Source of the DNA: Oscillospiraceae bacterium
Lineage (GTDB): Bacteria > Bacillota > Clostridia > Oscillospirales > Acutalibacteraceae
Assembly: GCA_003526845.1 (NCBI GenBank)
Contig: DPVM01000005.1
Span: forward strand, 62,001 to 126,000
DNA: 64,000 nucleotides
Reading direction: 5' to 3'
Shown: piece after piece, positions 28,301 to 36,147 of the stretch
Numbering within the stretch: the stretch's first letter is position 1
How the letters are laid out: every line of letters starts with the position of its first letter
The notes under the pieces: model-generated
What the model was told of the DNA's origin: nothing
Databases searched by the model: none
What the model saw: only the letters and a program-made list of their open reading frames with translations
Position numbers and translations under genes: made by a program

Positions 28301-29050
28301 GAAGGATATAATTTTGTAGGTTGGTATGATACAGTAAATAATATTTATATGTCTAAAAACCCGGAATACACATTTAAGGTTAGCACGAACACCGATTTAA
28401 AAGCTGTATTTATCGCTGAAGGTTCTGCAACATTAACATTTGTAAATTACAGTAATTGGGTAGCCGGAACATTTACAAAATCGACTGCCGAATGGGCAGA
28501 AGTCACTTCAATAAATGATTTGCTCCCCGAAGTTCCGTTTAGATTCGGGTACAGTAACGGCAGATGGGTTTACGATGAACAAGATGTGCTTACAAGGCTT
28601 CAAAACGGCGAAGATGTAACAATTACTGCCGAGTATGATGAAGATGATACATCTTTCCCCGAGCCAAGACAAGCAACTGACAAGCCCGTACTTGATTTGT
28701 ATTATAAATACAACGAAGAAAATACTTTGGGTACATTTATGATGGCAGCCGGTTTCCCTGAAAACATAAAAATCGAATCTGTCGGTATTGCATTCTATTA
28801 TAAAAAAGTCGATTTGTTTGACCCAAGGGATAATTTCACTTTATTACTCAATAACAAAATGATGATTGGCAGATTTAATACAGAACAATTAGAGGATATT
28901 TATATTATCAATATGCATAATATGACCTCAACTTATAATTGGGCTGCAAGAGGATTTGTGACCTACTATGATTCAAACGGAAATTTGGTAACCGAGTATT
29001 CGAACCAAATTAATATCATTGACAGGCAAAATACTGATGAAATAAAGTAG
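25367..29050 (+). CDS. large secreted lipase-class-3 / LRR / InlB-repeat protein
   Basis: The 1227 residues start with a signal peptide (cleavage near VANA-S, about 31). Residues about 150-520 are an alpha/beta-hydrolase of the lipase-3 type: VFVVIRGTYNNEW, nucleophile Ser321 in GHSRG, Asp383 in EEDIVPTVP and His515/516 in NAHHYD as candidate triad. About 600-680 and 765-825 hold internalin-like leucine-rich repeats (LKKLDVTGNNLTSLNLDNC type). About 940-1025 is an InlB B-repeat (GTTITLNAVPNEGYNFVGWYD). The last 200 residues are a beta-rich region without sortase motif. Likely a secreted lipid- or ester-cleaving enzyme with binding modules. AT-rich; ATG at 25367 with GAAAGTGAT as SD. Confidence 0.85.
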   Translation: MIKRNLYLKIFSIFMTLIIFSSNSTIVANASNDDFYAQYSGSTTASWGYNPNCTFTINKIVGNKFRGSFSAQNIGKYSFSENVSGFVTRGNDCFTCYFRVYFYNNLYYSNIIATVYPYEGKCECFCEGTWHLVDFEMTGTKFSVDIDSSKIIDSSNYNENDMILCMSLSNYIYGYKEIKTKKDGSQEEKDVVVSYDKSFKNIISTKDPSLIDTNNFLENKIKVYNFKHLGVNDHNADNVAFAIMLRENGDNSADVFVVIRGTYNNEWQGNTEITGTEYNEACKEHENFQKASDSIKSTIKKYVKQYCLDYDNVNLIITGHSRGAAVANLYAKEATDSINGVYNDSIPSFSSVTAYTFATPNVAIYDDSMENYNNIYNFCFEEDIVPTVPLTKPVTGWGYWKYGKTFLASLKDIKAESNILIDDFYIVDNVPKIHDCLWKWPSVDDYYNKKLYAENSTKDYTTLYDFAHNATGLCGSFDKKISGAFNLIKNYKKYGDIYPIVGTALPIVTSIGNAHHYDTYFSVISKTGDDKFKLTTFDEVASSVYSNNTNQKINIEQIQNINVNNEHVTKLIAFANQDDNLSILNWDLDDPSTWTGITWNENGNVESIDLSFENLSGSLDLSNFDSLKKLDVTGNNLTSLNLDNCSSLEEIDCSFNKLTTLDLSDCTNLTSVTCCYNYLDTHEGGTLYNALEDLMFSDCYVNYYPQSVPDNATFDTTELNALKTFANTNNNNNALNWLDDSGNIDTEKLQNNVLFEYDGSKYRVVAIDISDLDISGALDLTSLSLLQELYCENTKITTLNIKGCTKLENLKCDGCELTSITLPSNANAKTSSLYDVSCEYNYLDTSIFTQNVIKYVEFKAGGEIQYKNQKGDSSALQAALYFANKLDEKDYSEETFTPFKELIDECNAYNYDNLYLTQEDIDEITTNILVSMYELKAYFKVNISSTNGSFTVNDEKSSSSYKQSLLYGTTITLNAVPNEGYNFVGWYDTVNNIYMSKNPEYTFKVSTNTDLKAVFIAEGSATLTFVNYSNWVAGTFTKSTAEWAEVTSINDLLPEVPFRFGYSNGRWVYDEQDVLTRLQNGEDVTITAEYDEDDTSFPEPRQATDKPVLDLYYKYNEENTLGTFMMAAGFPENIKIESVGIAFYYKKVDLFDPRDNFTLLLNNKMMIGRFNTEQLEDIYIINMHNMTSTYNWAARGFVTYYDSNGNLVTEYSNQINIIDRQNTDEIK

Positions 29051-29079
29051 TATTTCATATATAATCAAGTTAGAGAATT

Positions 29080-29208
29080 AAATCTTTTTGTTATTTTTTC
29101 ATAATCACTTGTGTGTTTGTAACTTCTTGTTATTAAAACGCCCCTTACGGTAGTTTTTAATTCTACCGTAGGGGGCGTTTTTTTGTTGTCCTTTTTTCGG
29201 ATTTGTTT
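29080..29208 (+). repeat. direct repeat copy 2, terminator-containing
   Basis: About 129 bases, same orientation as 24288-24414 and about 4.8 kb away. It carries the same hairpin (29135-29184) with compensating-free single-base changes and two or three indels in T-runs. It ends the lipase/LRR gene and, because its left flank is A-rich, can also stop the minus-strand lipase-like gene that ends at 29240. Confidence 0.85.
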
Positions 29209-29239
29209 ATATTTGCATTGTGAATTTTGCGTGTTTCGG

Positions 29240-30385
29240 TTATTTTTTAATTCGTTGCTTAACTGTTTTAAATTCGCCTTTTATCACCGCTTGCGCTGTG
29301 CTTGCAATGCCCTTGTCAAGGTCGGCGAAAATTTCTTTAAGTGTGTTTTGCGTCGCTTTGTCGATTTTGTCGTGTGCGCTCACAAGCCCTTTGACAGCGG
29401 CAATCGCATTGTCTTTTACATCAAGCAAGCCCACCTGACCAGTGCCGTCAAGGTCGGTGGTCAGCGCACGGTCGAGCGCCGCTTTTTGGCTTTCGTCAAG
29501 TCCGTCAACAATGTGATACATTATCAAATCGTTAAACTTTCCCATATCCGTCAAACCGCTTTCACGCTTGATTTTATCACCGCTTATCTGCCAAGTTGAC
29601 AAATCGTGCTCAAGCGGACCTGTTATTCTTTTGCTTTTGATTACCTCATAATCGTCATCGTGGCAAAGCAACATACCAATAAAGGATGACTGCGGTACAA
29701 AATGTTTGTATTTCGGCAACATTTCCCTGTAGTTTTCCGTTTCGATAAACGAATAATCGCTAAATCCGGGACCGTCATTGTTATATAAGCATTTTATTCT
29801 GTCGCGAACTTCTTTTTTGCAAAAAAGTGCGCCGTATTGCGCAACATATCCGCCCTTTGAGTGACCGCAAACAATTATGTCACCGTCAAATTTTTGAGCC
29901 GCCTGCTCAAGATAATCCGTTGCAAGCTTTTGAGAGGGGATGTTGTCCTGAGTGAGAATGTCAAAATCTTCTTTCCAGCCGCGCAGGGAATCGTCAGTTC
30001 CTCTGAAAACCACAACAACAGTGCCGTCCGGCAGTAAAAATGTGCAAGCGTTGAACTGCACATCGGGCTTTTTCTCAAACACATTTGTGCACGCAACAAG
30101 TTTCATTTCCTTGTATCTTTTGTAGTTTGTCATCAGCATCATTTGCTCGCTTATGTTTTTGAGCAAAATTAAACCTACGGGCTTATGCTTGTTTCCGCGC
30201 AGGGCAAAAAGCCTGTCGCTTGCGTATGTGAATGGCGTCGGCATATCGTCAAAACTGTCAGACACAATTTTTTCATACGGCATATAAAAAACATTGCAAA
30301 GTACAATATTGTCAACCTCGTTAAACGGCTTGTCGCAAAACGAAATGTTGCCGTATTCTTTTATGTATGTATTTAAATTAGGCAT
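29240..30385 (-). CDS. Mbeg1-like (DUF2974-type) alpha/beta-hydrolase
   Basis: The 381 residues contain a lipase-like alpha/beta-hydrolase: VVVVFRGTDDSLRGWKEDF (oxyanion side) and nucleophile Ser176 in CGHSKGGYVAQYG, followed by NNDGPGF. No signal peptide or membrane helix is seen, so it acts in the cytoplasm or is a remnant of one fused elsewhere. The C-terminal 90 residues are Ala/Lys/Asp-rich helices. Substrate unknown. GAGGAG lies 5 bases before the ATG, and a TTGACA/TATAAT promoter lies 40 bases upstream. It is not related in sequence layout to the large lipase beyond the hydrolase core. Confidence 0.82.
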   Translation of the reverse strand: MPNLNTYIKEYGNISFCDKPFNEVDNIVLCNVFYMPYEKIVSDSFDDMPTPFTYASDRLFALRGNKHKPVGLILLKNISEQMMLMTNYKRYKEMKLVACTNVFEKKPDVQFNACTFLLPDGTVVVVFRGTDDSLRGWKEDFDILTQDNIPSQKLATDYLEQAAQKFDGDIIVCGHSKGGYVAQYGALFCKKEVRDRIKCLYNNDGPGFSDYSFIETENYREMLPKYKHFVPQSSFIGMLLCHDDDYEVIKSKRITGPLEHDLSTWQISGDKIKRESGLTDMGKFNDLIMYHIVDGLDESQKAALDRALTTDLDGTGQVGLLDVKDNAIAAVKGLVSAHDKIDKATQNTLKEIFADLDKGIASTAQAVIKGEFKTVKQRIKK

Positions 30386-30418
30386 AGTTACTCCTCTATT
30401 CTGTCAATTTGTTAATTT

Positions 30419-30448
30419 ATTATAGATTATTTTTACATATTTTGTCAA
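30419..30448 (-). promoter_or_regulatory. promoter of the Mbeg1-like gene
   Basis: On the minus strand TTGACA (30448-30443), 18-base spacer, TATAAT (30424-30419): a full consensus match about 35 bases before the ATG. Confidence 0.75.
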
Positions 30449-30497
30449 TAACGCACAATACTTTTGCTATTCAATGTATAAAATTTGCTTTGTTTCA

Positions 30498-30526
30498 TTG
30501 ACTTTATCATCGGTATATGTTATCTT
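30498..30526 (+). promoter_or_regulatory. promoter of the acyl-CoA ligase unit
   Basis: TTGACT (30498-30503), 17-base spacer, TATCTT (30521-30526), about 70 bases before the ligase ATG. The -10 is moderate. Confidence 0.5.
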
Positions 30527-30598
30527 TAAATGTGGACTTTACTTTAACGCTTTGCAGTGCTGTAATGCGTTGAAAAAATAGAAAGAGGAGGCATTTTG

Positions 30599-32233
30599 AT
30601 GCCGGTTACAGAATTACTTGAAAGAAATGCAAAATTGTATCCCGATGAGGTGGCGCTCGTCGAGCTTAATCCCGAGGAAAAAGATAAACGCCGAATGACT
30701 TGGAAAGAATATGACTTGATTGAATCAAGCCGCTATGAGCCTTACAGACGCGAGATTACTTGGAGTGTGTTTGACGAAAAGGCAAACCGCTTTGCAAATA
30801 TGCTTATCGGCAGAGGTATCAAAAAGGGAGACAAGGTTGCTATTTTGATGTATAACTGCCTTGAATGGCTTCCGATTTATTTCGGCATTTTAAAAACCGG
30901 CGCAATAGCCGTTCCGTTTAATTTTAGATATGACGCAGAGGAAATTCTCTATTGTGCCGAGCTTGCCGAAACCGATATGATTGTTTTTGGCAGGGAGTTT
31001 ATAGGCAGAATAGAGGCAAACGCATACAAACTCAGTCAGGGCAGACTCCTTATTTATGTTGGCGACAACTGCCCCGATTTTGCGGAAAGCTATCGCGAGC
31101 TTGTCGCTGATTGCTCAAGCCATGCACCCGATGTCAAAATCACCGATGACGATTACGGTGCAATCTATTTTTCGTCGGGCACAACCGGCTTTCCGAAAGC
31201 TATTTTACATAAGCACCAAAGTTTGTCGCAGGCTGCCGAGATGGAGATGGTTCATCACAGCATCACACGCGACGATACATTCCTATGCATTCCGCCGCTT
31301 TATCACACAGGCGCAAAATTCCATTGGATGGGCAGTCTGTGCGCAGGCAGTAAGGCTGTGCTTTTGAAGGGCACAAAGCCGAAAACAATACTCGAAGCAA
31401 TTTCAAGCGAACATTGCACAATTGTTTGGCTCCTTGTTCCATGGGCACAGGATATTCTTGATGCCATCGACAGCGGCGAGGTTAATCTTGATGATTACGA
31501 GCTTTCGCAGTGGCGATTGATGCATATCGGCGCTCAGCCTGTTCCGCCGTCGCTTATCAAGCGTTGGCTTGAGGTATTCCCGAATCACGATTACGATACA
31601 AACTACGGTCTTTCAGAGTCAACAGGTCCCGGCTGTGTTCATCTCGGCGTCGGCAATGTTCACAAGGTCGGCGCAATCGGAATCCCCGGCTATCGCTGGC
31701 AGTGCAAGATTGTTGATGAAAACGGCAACGAAGTTGAGCAGGGCAATGTCGGTGAGCTTTGCGTAAAGGGTCCCGGCGTTATGACATGCTATTATAACAA
31801 TCCCGAGGCAACAGCTGAGGTTTTGCATGACGGTTGGCTTTACACAGGCGATATGGCAATGCAGGATAAGGACGGATTTTATTTTCTTGTTGACCGCAAA
31901 AAGGATGTTATCGTTTGCGGCGGCGAAAATATTTATCCCGTTCAGATTGAAGATTTTATGCGCAGATACGATAAAATCAAGGATGTTGCCGTTATCGGTC
32001 TGCCCGATAAAAGACTCGGCGAAATTACCGCCGCAGTTGTTGAAATTAAGGACAATATGACCTGCACCGAGGAGGAACTCAACGAATTTTGCTTCGGACT
32101 TCCGCGCTACAAGCGCCCTCGCAAAATTATATTCGATGAAATTCCGCGTAATGCAACAGGAAAAATCGAAAAACCCGTGCTTCGCAAACGCTATGGCGCA
32201 GACAAGCTTGTTGCGCAGGAAAACAACTCTTAA
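30599..32233 (+). CDS. AMP-forming acyl-CoA synthetase
   Basis: Adenylate-forming ligase that activates a carboxylic acid with ATP and passes it to CoA (or another thiol). The 544 residues show the P-loop YFSSGTTGFPKAI, the NYGLSESTG motif, GWLYTGDMAMQDKDGFYFLVDRKKD with the hinge, and the C-terminal catalytic Lys in RNATGKIEKPVLR. Substrate chain length cannot be read. I chose ATG 30599 (AGGAGG 7 bases before); a TTG at 30596 precedes it. It heads a three-gene unit with a membrane protein and a condensation-type acyltransferase, suggesting that its acyl product is transferred by the latter. Confidence 0.9.
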   Translation: MPVTELLERNAKLYPDEVALVELNPEEKDKRRMTWKEYDLIESSRYEPYRREITWSVFDEKANRFANMLIGRGIKKGDKVAILMYNCLEWLPIYFGILKTGAIAVPFNFRYDAEEILYCAELAETDMIVFGREFIGRIEANAYKLSQGRLLIYVGDNCPDFAESYRELVADCSSHAPDVKITDDDYGAIYFSSGTTGFPKAILHKHQSLSQAAEMEMVHHSITRDDTFLCIPPLYHTGAKFHWMGSLCAGSKAVLLKGTKPKTILEAISSEHCTIVWLLVPWAQDILDAIDSGEVNLDDYELSQWRLMHIGAQPVPPSLIKRWLEVFPNHDYDTNYGLSESTGPGCVHLGVGNVHKVGAIGIPGYRWQCKIVDENGNEVEQGNVGELCVKGPGVMTCYYNNPEATAEVLHDGWLYTGDMAMQDKDGFYFLVDRKKDVIVCGGENIYPVQIEDFMRRYDKIKDVAVIGLPDKRLGEITAAVVEIKDNMTCTEEELNEFCFGLPRYKRPRKIIFDEIPRNATGKIEKPVLRKRYGADKLVAQENNS

Positions 32234-32254
32234 TTTAATTGTTGCACAATATTT

Positions 32255-33061
32255 ATGGAAAAGTTTTTTGATTATATCGACTCCTCCTTGCCCGATAATC
32301 CGCAGGATAAGAATATGTATAAATACAAGCGCGCTCTTCTTGATGAAATGGAGAGCCGCGCTTTTGAACTTGAAAAACGCGGTTTGACCGATGAAAATGT
32401 CGTTGCCGACCTTGTAATCGGTGAGCATCCGGATTTGAAGGAGGACTATAACCGTTATCTTTTGGATTTAAACGCAAAGGACAGATGCCGCCGTTTCATA
32501 ATATCAAACATTGTCGGCTCAATTGGTTATATTCTTGCAATCGTTGTTTTGTATTTGCTTTTCAGCAAAAGCACGCATTTGTGGAGTATGACTTGGGCGT
32601 TTCTCGTTGACGGCATTTTGCTTTGGCTCGTTTATTTGCTTTCAATCGGCGTTCGTTCTTTTTCAAAAAAGAAAAGGGTGTTTCACATCGTTGCGCGAAT
32701 TTGTTTGTTTGTGGCTGTTATGCTTTTGTCGGTTGCGCTTTTACTCTTATTTATTGCAGTCATCAAGCCTCCGCATTCGTGGCTTGCCGTAATCGGCGGA
32801 GTTGCCGCGGCATTTGTTGCCGACGGATTGTATGCCGTTTTTACAAAGCAAAGCCTTGCTGTGATTAATTGGCTTATTTATTTGCCGATTATTGCGGCTA
32901 TGGTGTATATAATTCTTTGCACCTGCTCCGTTTTTCCATGGACTGCGGGATGGGTTATTATTCCGGCGGCACTCGTTGCCGATATGATAATTGCCGCCGA
33001 GGCGGTGCGCAGAAACGCAAAAATCAAAGAGGAGGTAATTGACTCATGGAACGAAAGCTGA
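32255..33061 (+). CDS. membrane protein with N-terminal helical domain
   Basis: No catalytic motif seen. The first 75 residues form a soluble helical domain (MEKFFDYIDSSLPDNPQDKNM, LEKRGLTDENVVADLVIGEHPDL) of the kind that precedes TM segments in DUF1700/HAAS-like proteins. About six TM helices follow between 83 and 255. It starts 21 bases after the ligase gene and overlaps the acyltransferase gene by 16 bases, so it belongs to the same unit; it may anchor the acyltransferase or its product at the membrane. Confidence 0.72.
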   Translation: MEKFFDYIDSSLPDNPQDKNMYKYKRALLDEMESRAFELEKRGLTDENVVADLVIGEHPDLKEDYNRYLLDLNAKDRCRRFIISNIVGSIGYILAIVVLYLLFSKSTHLWSMTWAFLVDGILLWLVYLLSIGVRSFSKKKRVFHIVARICLFVAVMLLSVALLLLFIAVIKPPHSWLAVIGGVAAAFVADGLYAVFTKQSLAVINWLIYLPIIAAMVYIILCTCSVFPWTAGWVIIPAALVADMIIAAEAVRRNAKIKEEVIDSWNES

Positions 33062-34329
33062 ATGCCGAGTTGTGGGACAAAATGCATTACCTTTTCAGGG
33101 ATTATAACGACCGTATGGTCCACGCCGAACTGCGCTATGATTTTGAAATTGATGTTGATATTCTCAAAACCGTTGTGCTTTGCTTTTTTGAAAAATCGCC
33201 CGTGTTCCATTCGGCGTTTAAGGATAATCACATCAGCCCCTGCTGGATTGTAAAGGATTATAATATCGACGAGGTTGTTTTCTCCTACCGTGTGGAGGAA
33301 AATGAGCTTGACGAAAAAATCAATTCGTTTCTCACACGCTCAATCGCTACGGATTCAAATGTTCAAATGCAAATTGCCGTTTTTTATCACGGCAAAAAAT
33401 CCGTTTTGTGCATTATAGAAAATCATATGTGTATGGACGGCGGCGACTTTAAGTATTTTCTAAAGGCACTTTGCAAAAATTATAACGCCTATGCCGAAAA
33501 TAAAATCAGCCCGATTGATTTTAAAACAGGCTCAAGGTCATACACCCGCGTTTATGAGGATTTCACCGCGGCAGAGAAAAAACTTGCAAAAAATCTTTAT
33601 AAAAACATCAATACACCCGATGAACACGGCTTTCCGTTCACTCCCGACAATATTAGGGACAAATCGTTTATCGCTCGCCGCAAATTGCCGCAGGATATGC
33701 TCGACAAAATCCGCGCGGCAGGCAAAAAATACGGTGCAACTGTCAACGATATGCTTCTTGCGTCGTATTTTTTCAGCCTTTACGAGCTTGCACGATATGA
33801 CGAAAATGACAGCTGCTCGATTTCGTGTGCAATTGATTTGCGCCGCCATATAAAGGACGCAAGCCACAGCGGCGTAACAAACCATACGGCGTGGATGCAG
33901 TGCCGAGTTCCGAAACGCGGCAACGATATTTTTGAAACGCTCGCCTATGTCATCCAATCGTCAAATCAGTTTAAAAATGACAGATTTATGGGGCTTCACG
34001 GCTTGCCGTTGCTTTCACTCGGCTACAAAATTATGCCTTATGCCGCATCGGAGGAAATAATCAAAATAGGTTACGCAAATCCTCTTTTGGCCATGAGCAA
34101 CATCGGCGTTATGGAGGTCGAAAAGTTGGCGCTTTGCGGACGCGAGCCTTACGATGTCTTTTCAACGGGAGCGGTTAAATATAAGCCATTTGCACTTCTC
34201 ACCGTGACCACGGCGCGAAAAATCATCACTCTTTCAATGTGTGTTCGCGGCAATAAGCAGGATGAAAAAATCGTTAATTTTTTCTTTTCTCTAATGGAGA
34301 AAAATTTAAAAACGCTTTGCGGCGAATAA
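33046..34329 (+). CDS. condensation-domain-type acyltransferase
   Basis: The 427 residues read as a stand-alone member of the condensation / WS-DGAT / PapA fold. The active-site motif HxxxDG is present as His127-MCM-Asp131-Gly in ENHMCMDGGDFKYFL (single His rather than the HH of most NRPS domains), and the second-half motif VNDMLLASYFFSLYELA and a DFGW-like region (LAMSNIGVMEVEKLAL) also occur. It likely joins an acyl-CoA to a hydroxyl or amine. The AGGAGG lies 9 bases before the ATG, inside the preceding gene. No carrier protein is nearby. Confidence 0.8.
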   Translation: MERKLNAELWDKMHYLFRDYNDRMVHAELRYDFEIDVDILKTVVLCFFEKSPVFHSAFKDNHISPCWIVKDYNIDEVVFSYRVEENELDEKINSFLTRSIATDSNVQMQIAVFYHGKKSVLCIIENHMCMDGGDFKYFLKALCKNYNAYAENKISPIDFKTGSRSYTRVYEDFTAAEKKLAKNLYKNINTPDEHGFPFTPDNIRDKSFIARRKLPQDMLDKIRAAGKKYGATVNDMLLASYFFSLYELARYDENDSCSISCAIDLRRHIKDASHSGVTNHTAWMQCRVPKRGNDIFETLAYVIQSSNQFKNDRFMGLHGLPLLSLGYKIMPYAASEEIIKIGYANPLLAMSNIGVMEVEKLALCGREPYDVFSTGAVKYKPFALLTVTTARKIITLSMCVRGNKQDEKIVNFFFSLMEKNLKTLCGE

Positions 34330-34357
34330 ATAACAACAAATAATAACAAACATAAAC

Positions 34358-34402
34358 AAAAGCACCCGATGCGGACTAAATCCGCATCGGGTGCTTTTGC
34401 TT
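34358..34402. terminator. strong bidirectional terminator
   Basis: A perfect 18-bp stem (34358-34375 with 34381-34398) around CTAAA ends in T-runs on both strands. It closes the acyltransferase unit and the minus-strand PAS gene. Confidence 0.93.
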
Positions 34403-34413
34403 TAAACGATATT

Positions 34414-34788
34414 TTATTTAAAATCGTATTTTTTCATTGTTTCGTTGTTTCTGTATTCGTGCTTTTCGTAGTAGCCGATTAAATTGCCGTCATCATCGCG
34501 CAGGGCAACCATATATACATCCTTGTTTTCTTTCGGATTAAACGAGGTGTAGATAATGTTGTTGTCCTTGCTTTTTCCGAACCACTCCACAACCTTTTCA
34601 ATTTTTTCATTTGATTTCGGGTTGTGGCAGTTTAAAAGATTTTTGCCTACGAGATTACCGCCGTTGTGCTTTGCGTATCTTGCTTTTGCGGCAGGATTCA
34701 TATAAATTATTTCGTGCTCAAGGTTGCACAAAACAACCGCTGCAGTGTCCTGTTCAAGTACACTTTTGAAATAAACATTTAAATTCAT
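34414..34788 (-). CDS. single-domain PAS protein
   Basis: The 124 residues are one PAS domain: start LEQDTAAVVLCNLEHEIIYMNPAAKARY, then GKNLLNCHNPKSNEKIEKVVEWF and a C-terminal beta sheet ending in GYYEKHEY. The NCHNPKS helix is typical of the PAS domain found at the end of DUF438 (hemerythrin-associated) proteins, where it often binds heme or a small ligand. Here it stands alone without output domain, so it may sense and partner another protein. AGGAG lies 7 bases before the ATG at 34788; the longer frame from 34848 would overlap the glycosyltransferase. Confidence 0.82.
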   Translation of the reverse strand: MNLNVYFKSVLEQDTAAVVLCNLEHEIIYMNPAAKARYAKHNGGNLVGKNLLNCHNPKSNEKIEKVVEWFGKSKDNNIIYTSFNPKENKDVYMVALRDDDGNLIGYYEKHEYRNNETMKKYDFK

Positions 34789-34804
34789 TAACGTTCTCCT
34801 GCAA

Positions 34805-35995
34805 TCAGTATTTATACGGCTCGTGCGGTGTCGAATTAAATTTGTCAATCACCACTTGGTATCTGTCATAGGCGTTTTTGATGCTGTCATCCCACGAAAT
34901 GTAAATGTCATCCTGCGCATTTTTACCGACTCTGTTCAAAAGGTCCTTGTTATCAATGATTTTGTCAATTGATGTTGCAACGCTGTGCGCCGTTTCAAGA
35001 CATAAAAAACCCGTTTCGCAATCGGTTATGCCCTCTGCCGCGCAACTCCCCTCAACAAGAAGTGACGGCGTTGACGATGCCGCCGCCTCACGCACTACAA
35101 GACCGTTTGTGTCAAACATTGACGGAAATACAAGCAAATCCGCCGTGCTGTAATATATTTGAAGTTCGCTTCTGTCAAGCAACTGACCGGTGTATATTAC
35201 TTTGTCATTCAAACCGAGTTTTGCCGTGTATTTCTTTATTGCGCCCTCGTCGGGACCCATTCCGAGCATAAGCAGTCTGAAATCTCTGCCGCGTTCTTTT
35301 AATATTTCGCAAGCTTCAAGAATGATTTGAATGTTTTTGTACCACATCATTCTGCCCACAAATATTAATACGGGGATTCCTTCCGGGATGCTGTGCTTTC
35401 TGCGAATCATTGCGCGCTCATCGTCGGTGATGCATACTTTCGGCAGGTCGCATCCGTTCGGCATTACGATATAGTCGCCTTGGTAGCCGACTTTCCGCAA
35501 TGATTCCGCCGTGCCTTTGCTTGTTACCCAAACCTCGTCCGCACTCTTGATGTTGTTTAGCAAAAAGCCGTACGCCCTGTGCTTAACCGCAAGGCTCGGT
35601 ATTCTTGCCTCAAAATCATATTCGTATTTTGTATGGTATGTCAATACCATCGGAATACGCTTTATTCTGTTTATTCTTCTGAAAAAATAGCTCGTTGCAA
35701 TGGGGCAGTGAGAATGCAAAATGTCAAAATTTTTGTCAATCACATCAAGCGCAAGCTGCTTTTTGAACGGCCAACCGACAGGGTATCCCTCGCCGAATGT
35801 GAAAAGACTTGTGTATCTGTATATTTCGTACGGATACTTGTAGTCCTCCTGATTGGGATTTTTAGGCGTTACGATTACAGCCTCGCCGAGCTTTTCGTTT
35901 ATAATATCGGCATAGCATTTGGCAACCGTACTGATTCCGTCTATCGTCGGCGGAAATGCCTCGGTTCCTATTGCAACCTTTAATTTCTTTTCCAT
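34805..35995 (-). CDS. glycosyltransferase family 4
   Basis: GT-B glycosyltransferase. The 396 residues have the N-terminal acceptor half (TEAFPPTIDGISTVAKCYADII, LHSHCPIATSYFF) and the C-terminal donor half (VLIFVGRMMWYKNIQIILEA and the EX7E region DTNGLVVREAAAS). Its order of motifs resembles alpha-mannosyltransferases and diglucosyl-diacylglycerol synthases of Gram-positives. Substrate uncertain. It is the first gene of a two-gene unit with the PAS protein, 16 bases apart. Confidence 0.88.
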   Translation of the reverse strand: MEKKLKVAIGTEAFPPTIDGISTVAKCYADIINEKLGEAVIVTPKNPNQEDYKYPYEIYRYTSLFTFGEGYPVGWPFKKQLALDVIDKNFDILHSHCPIATSYFFRRINRIKRIPMVLTYHTKYEYDFEARIPSLAVKHRAYGFLLNNIKSADEVWVTSKGTAESLRKVGYQGDYIVMPNGCDLPKVCITDDERAMIRRKHSIPEGIPVLIFVGRMMWYKNIQIILEACEILKERGRDFRLLMLGMGPDEGAIKKYTAKLGLNDKVIYTGQLLDRSELQIYYSTADLLVFPSMFDTNGLVVREAAASSTPSLLVEGSCAAEGITDCETGFLCLETAHSVATSIDKIIDNKDLLNRVGKNAQDDIYISWDDSIKNAYDRYQVVIDKFNSTPHEPYKY

Positions 35996-36023
35996 TACAA
36001 TCCTCCGTTAGAGAAGTTAATTC

Positions 36024-36052
36024 ATTATATCATAACTCAATGAGTTTGTAAA
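36024..36052 (-). promoter_or_regulatory. promoter of the GT4-PAS unit
   Basis: On the minus strand TTTACA (36052-36047), 17-base spacer, TATAAT (36029-36024), about 30 bases before the GT4 ATG. Confidence 0.7.
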
Positions 36053-36085
36053 ATAAATAAATTCTTAATAATTTTTAAATCTTTC

Positions 36086-36114
36086 TTGATAATGCTTTTA
36101 GTTTATTATATAAT
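36086..36114 (+). promoter_or_regulatory. promoter of the hprK unit
   Basis: TTGATA (36086-36091), 17-base spacer, TATAAT (36109-36114), 33 bases before the hprK ATG. Divergent from the GT4 promoter. Confidence 0.78.
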
Positions 36115-36147
36115 AAAGACTGAATAATTTTGCATAGGAGAAAAACT

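Noticed and set aside
24288..29208. Phage or integrative element attachment sites
   Set aside because: The repeats look like att sites by position, but there is no integrase, tRNA target or phage gene, and the repeat is too long and divergent for a typical att core.
29183..29599. 138-residue plus-strand frame after the second direct repeat
   Set aside because: Antisense to the Mbeg1-like gene, which has a promoter, ribosome binding site and GHSKG motif.
31619..32428. 269-residue minus-strand frame over the end of the acyl-CoA ligase
   Set aside because: Antisense to a strongly supported gene and without start signals.
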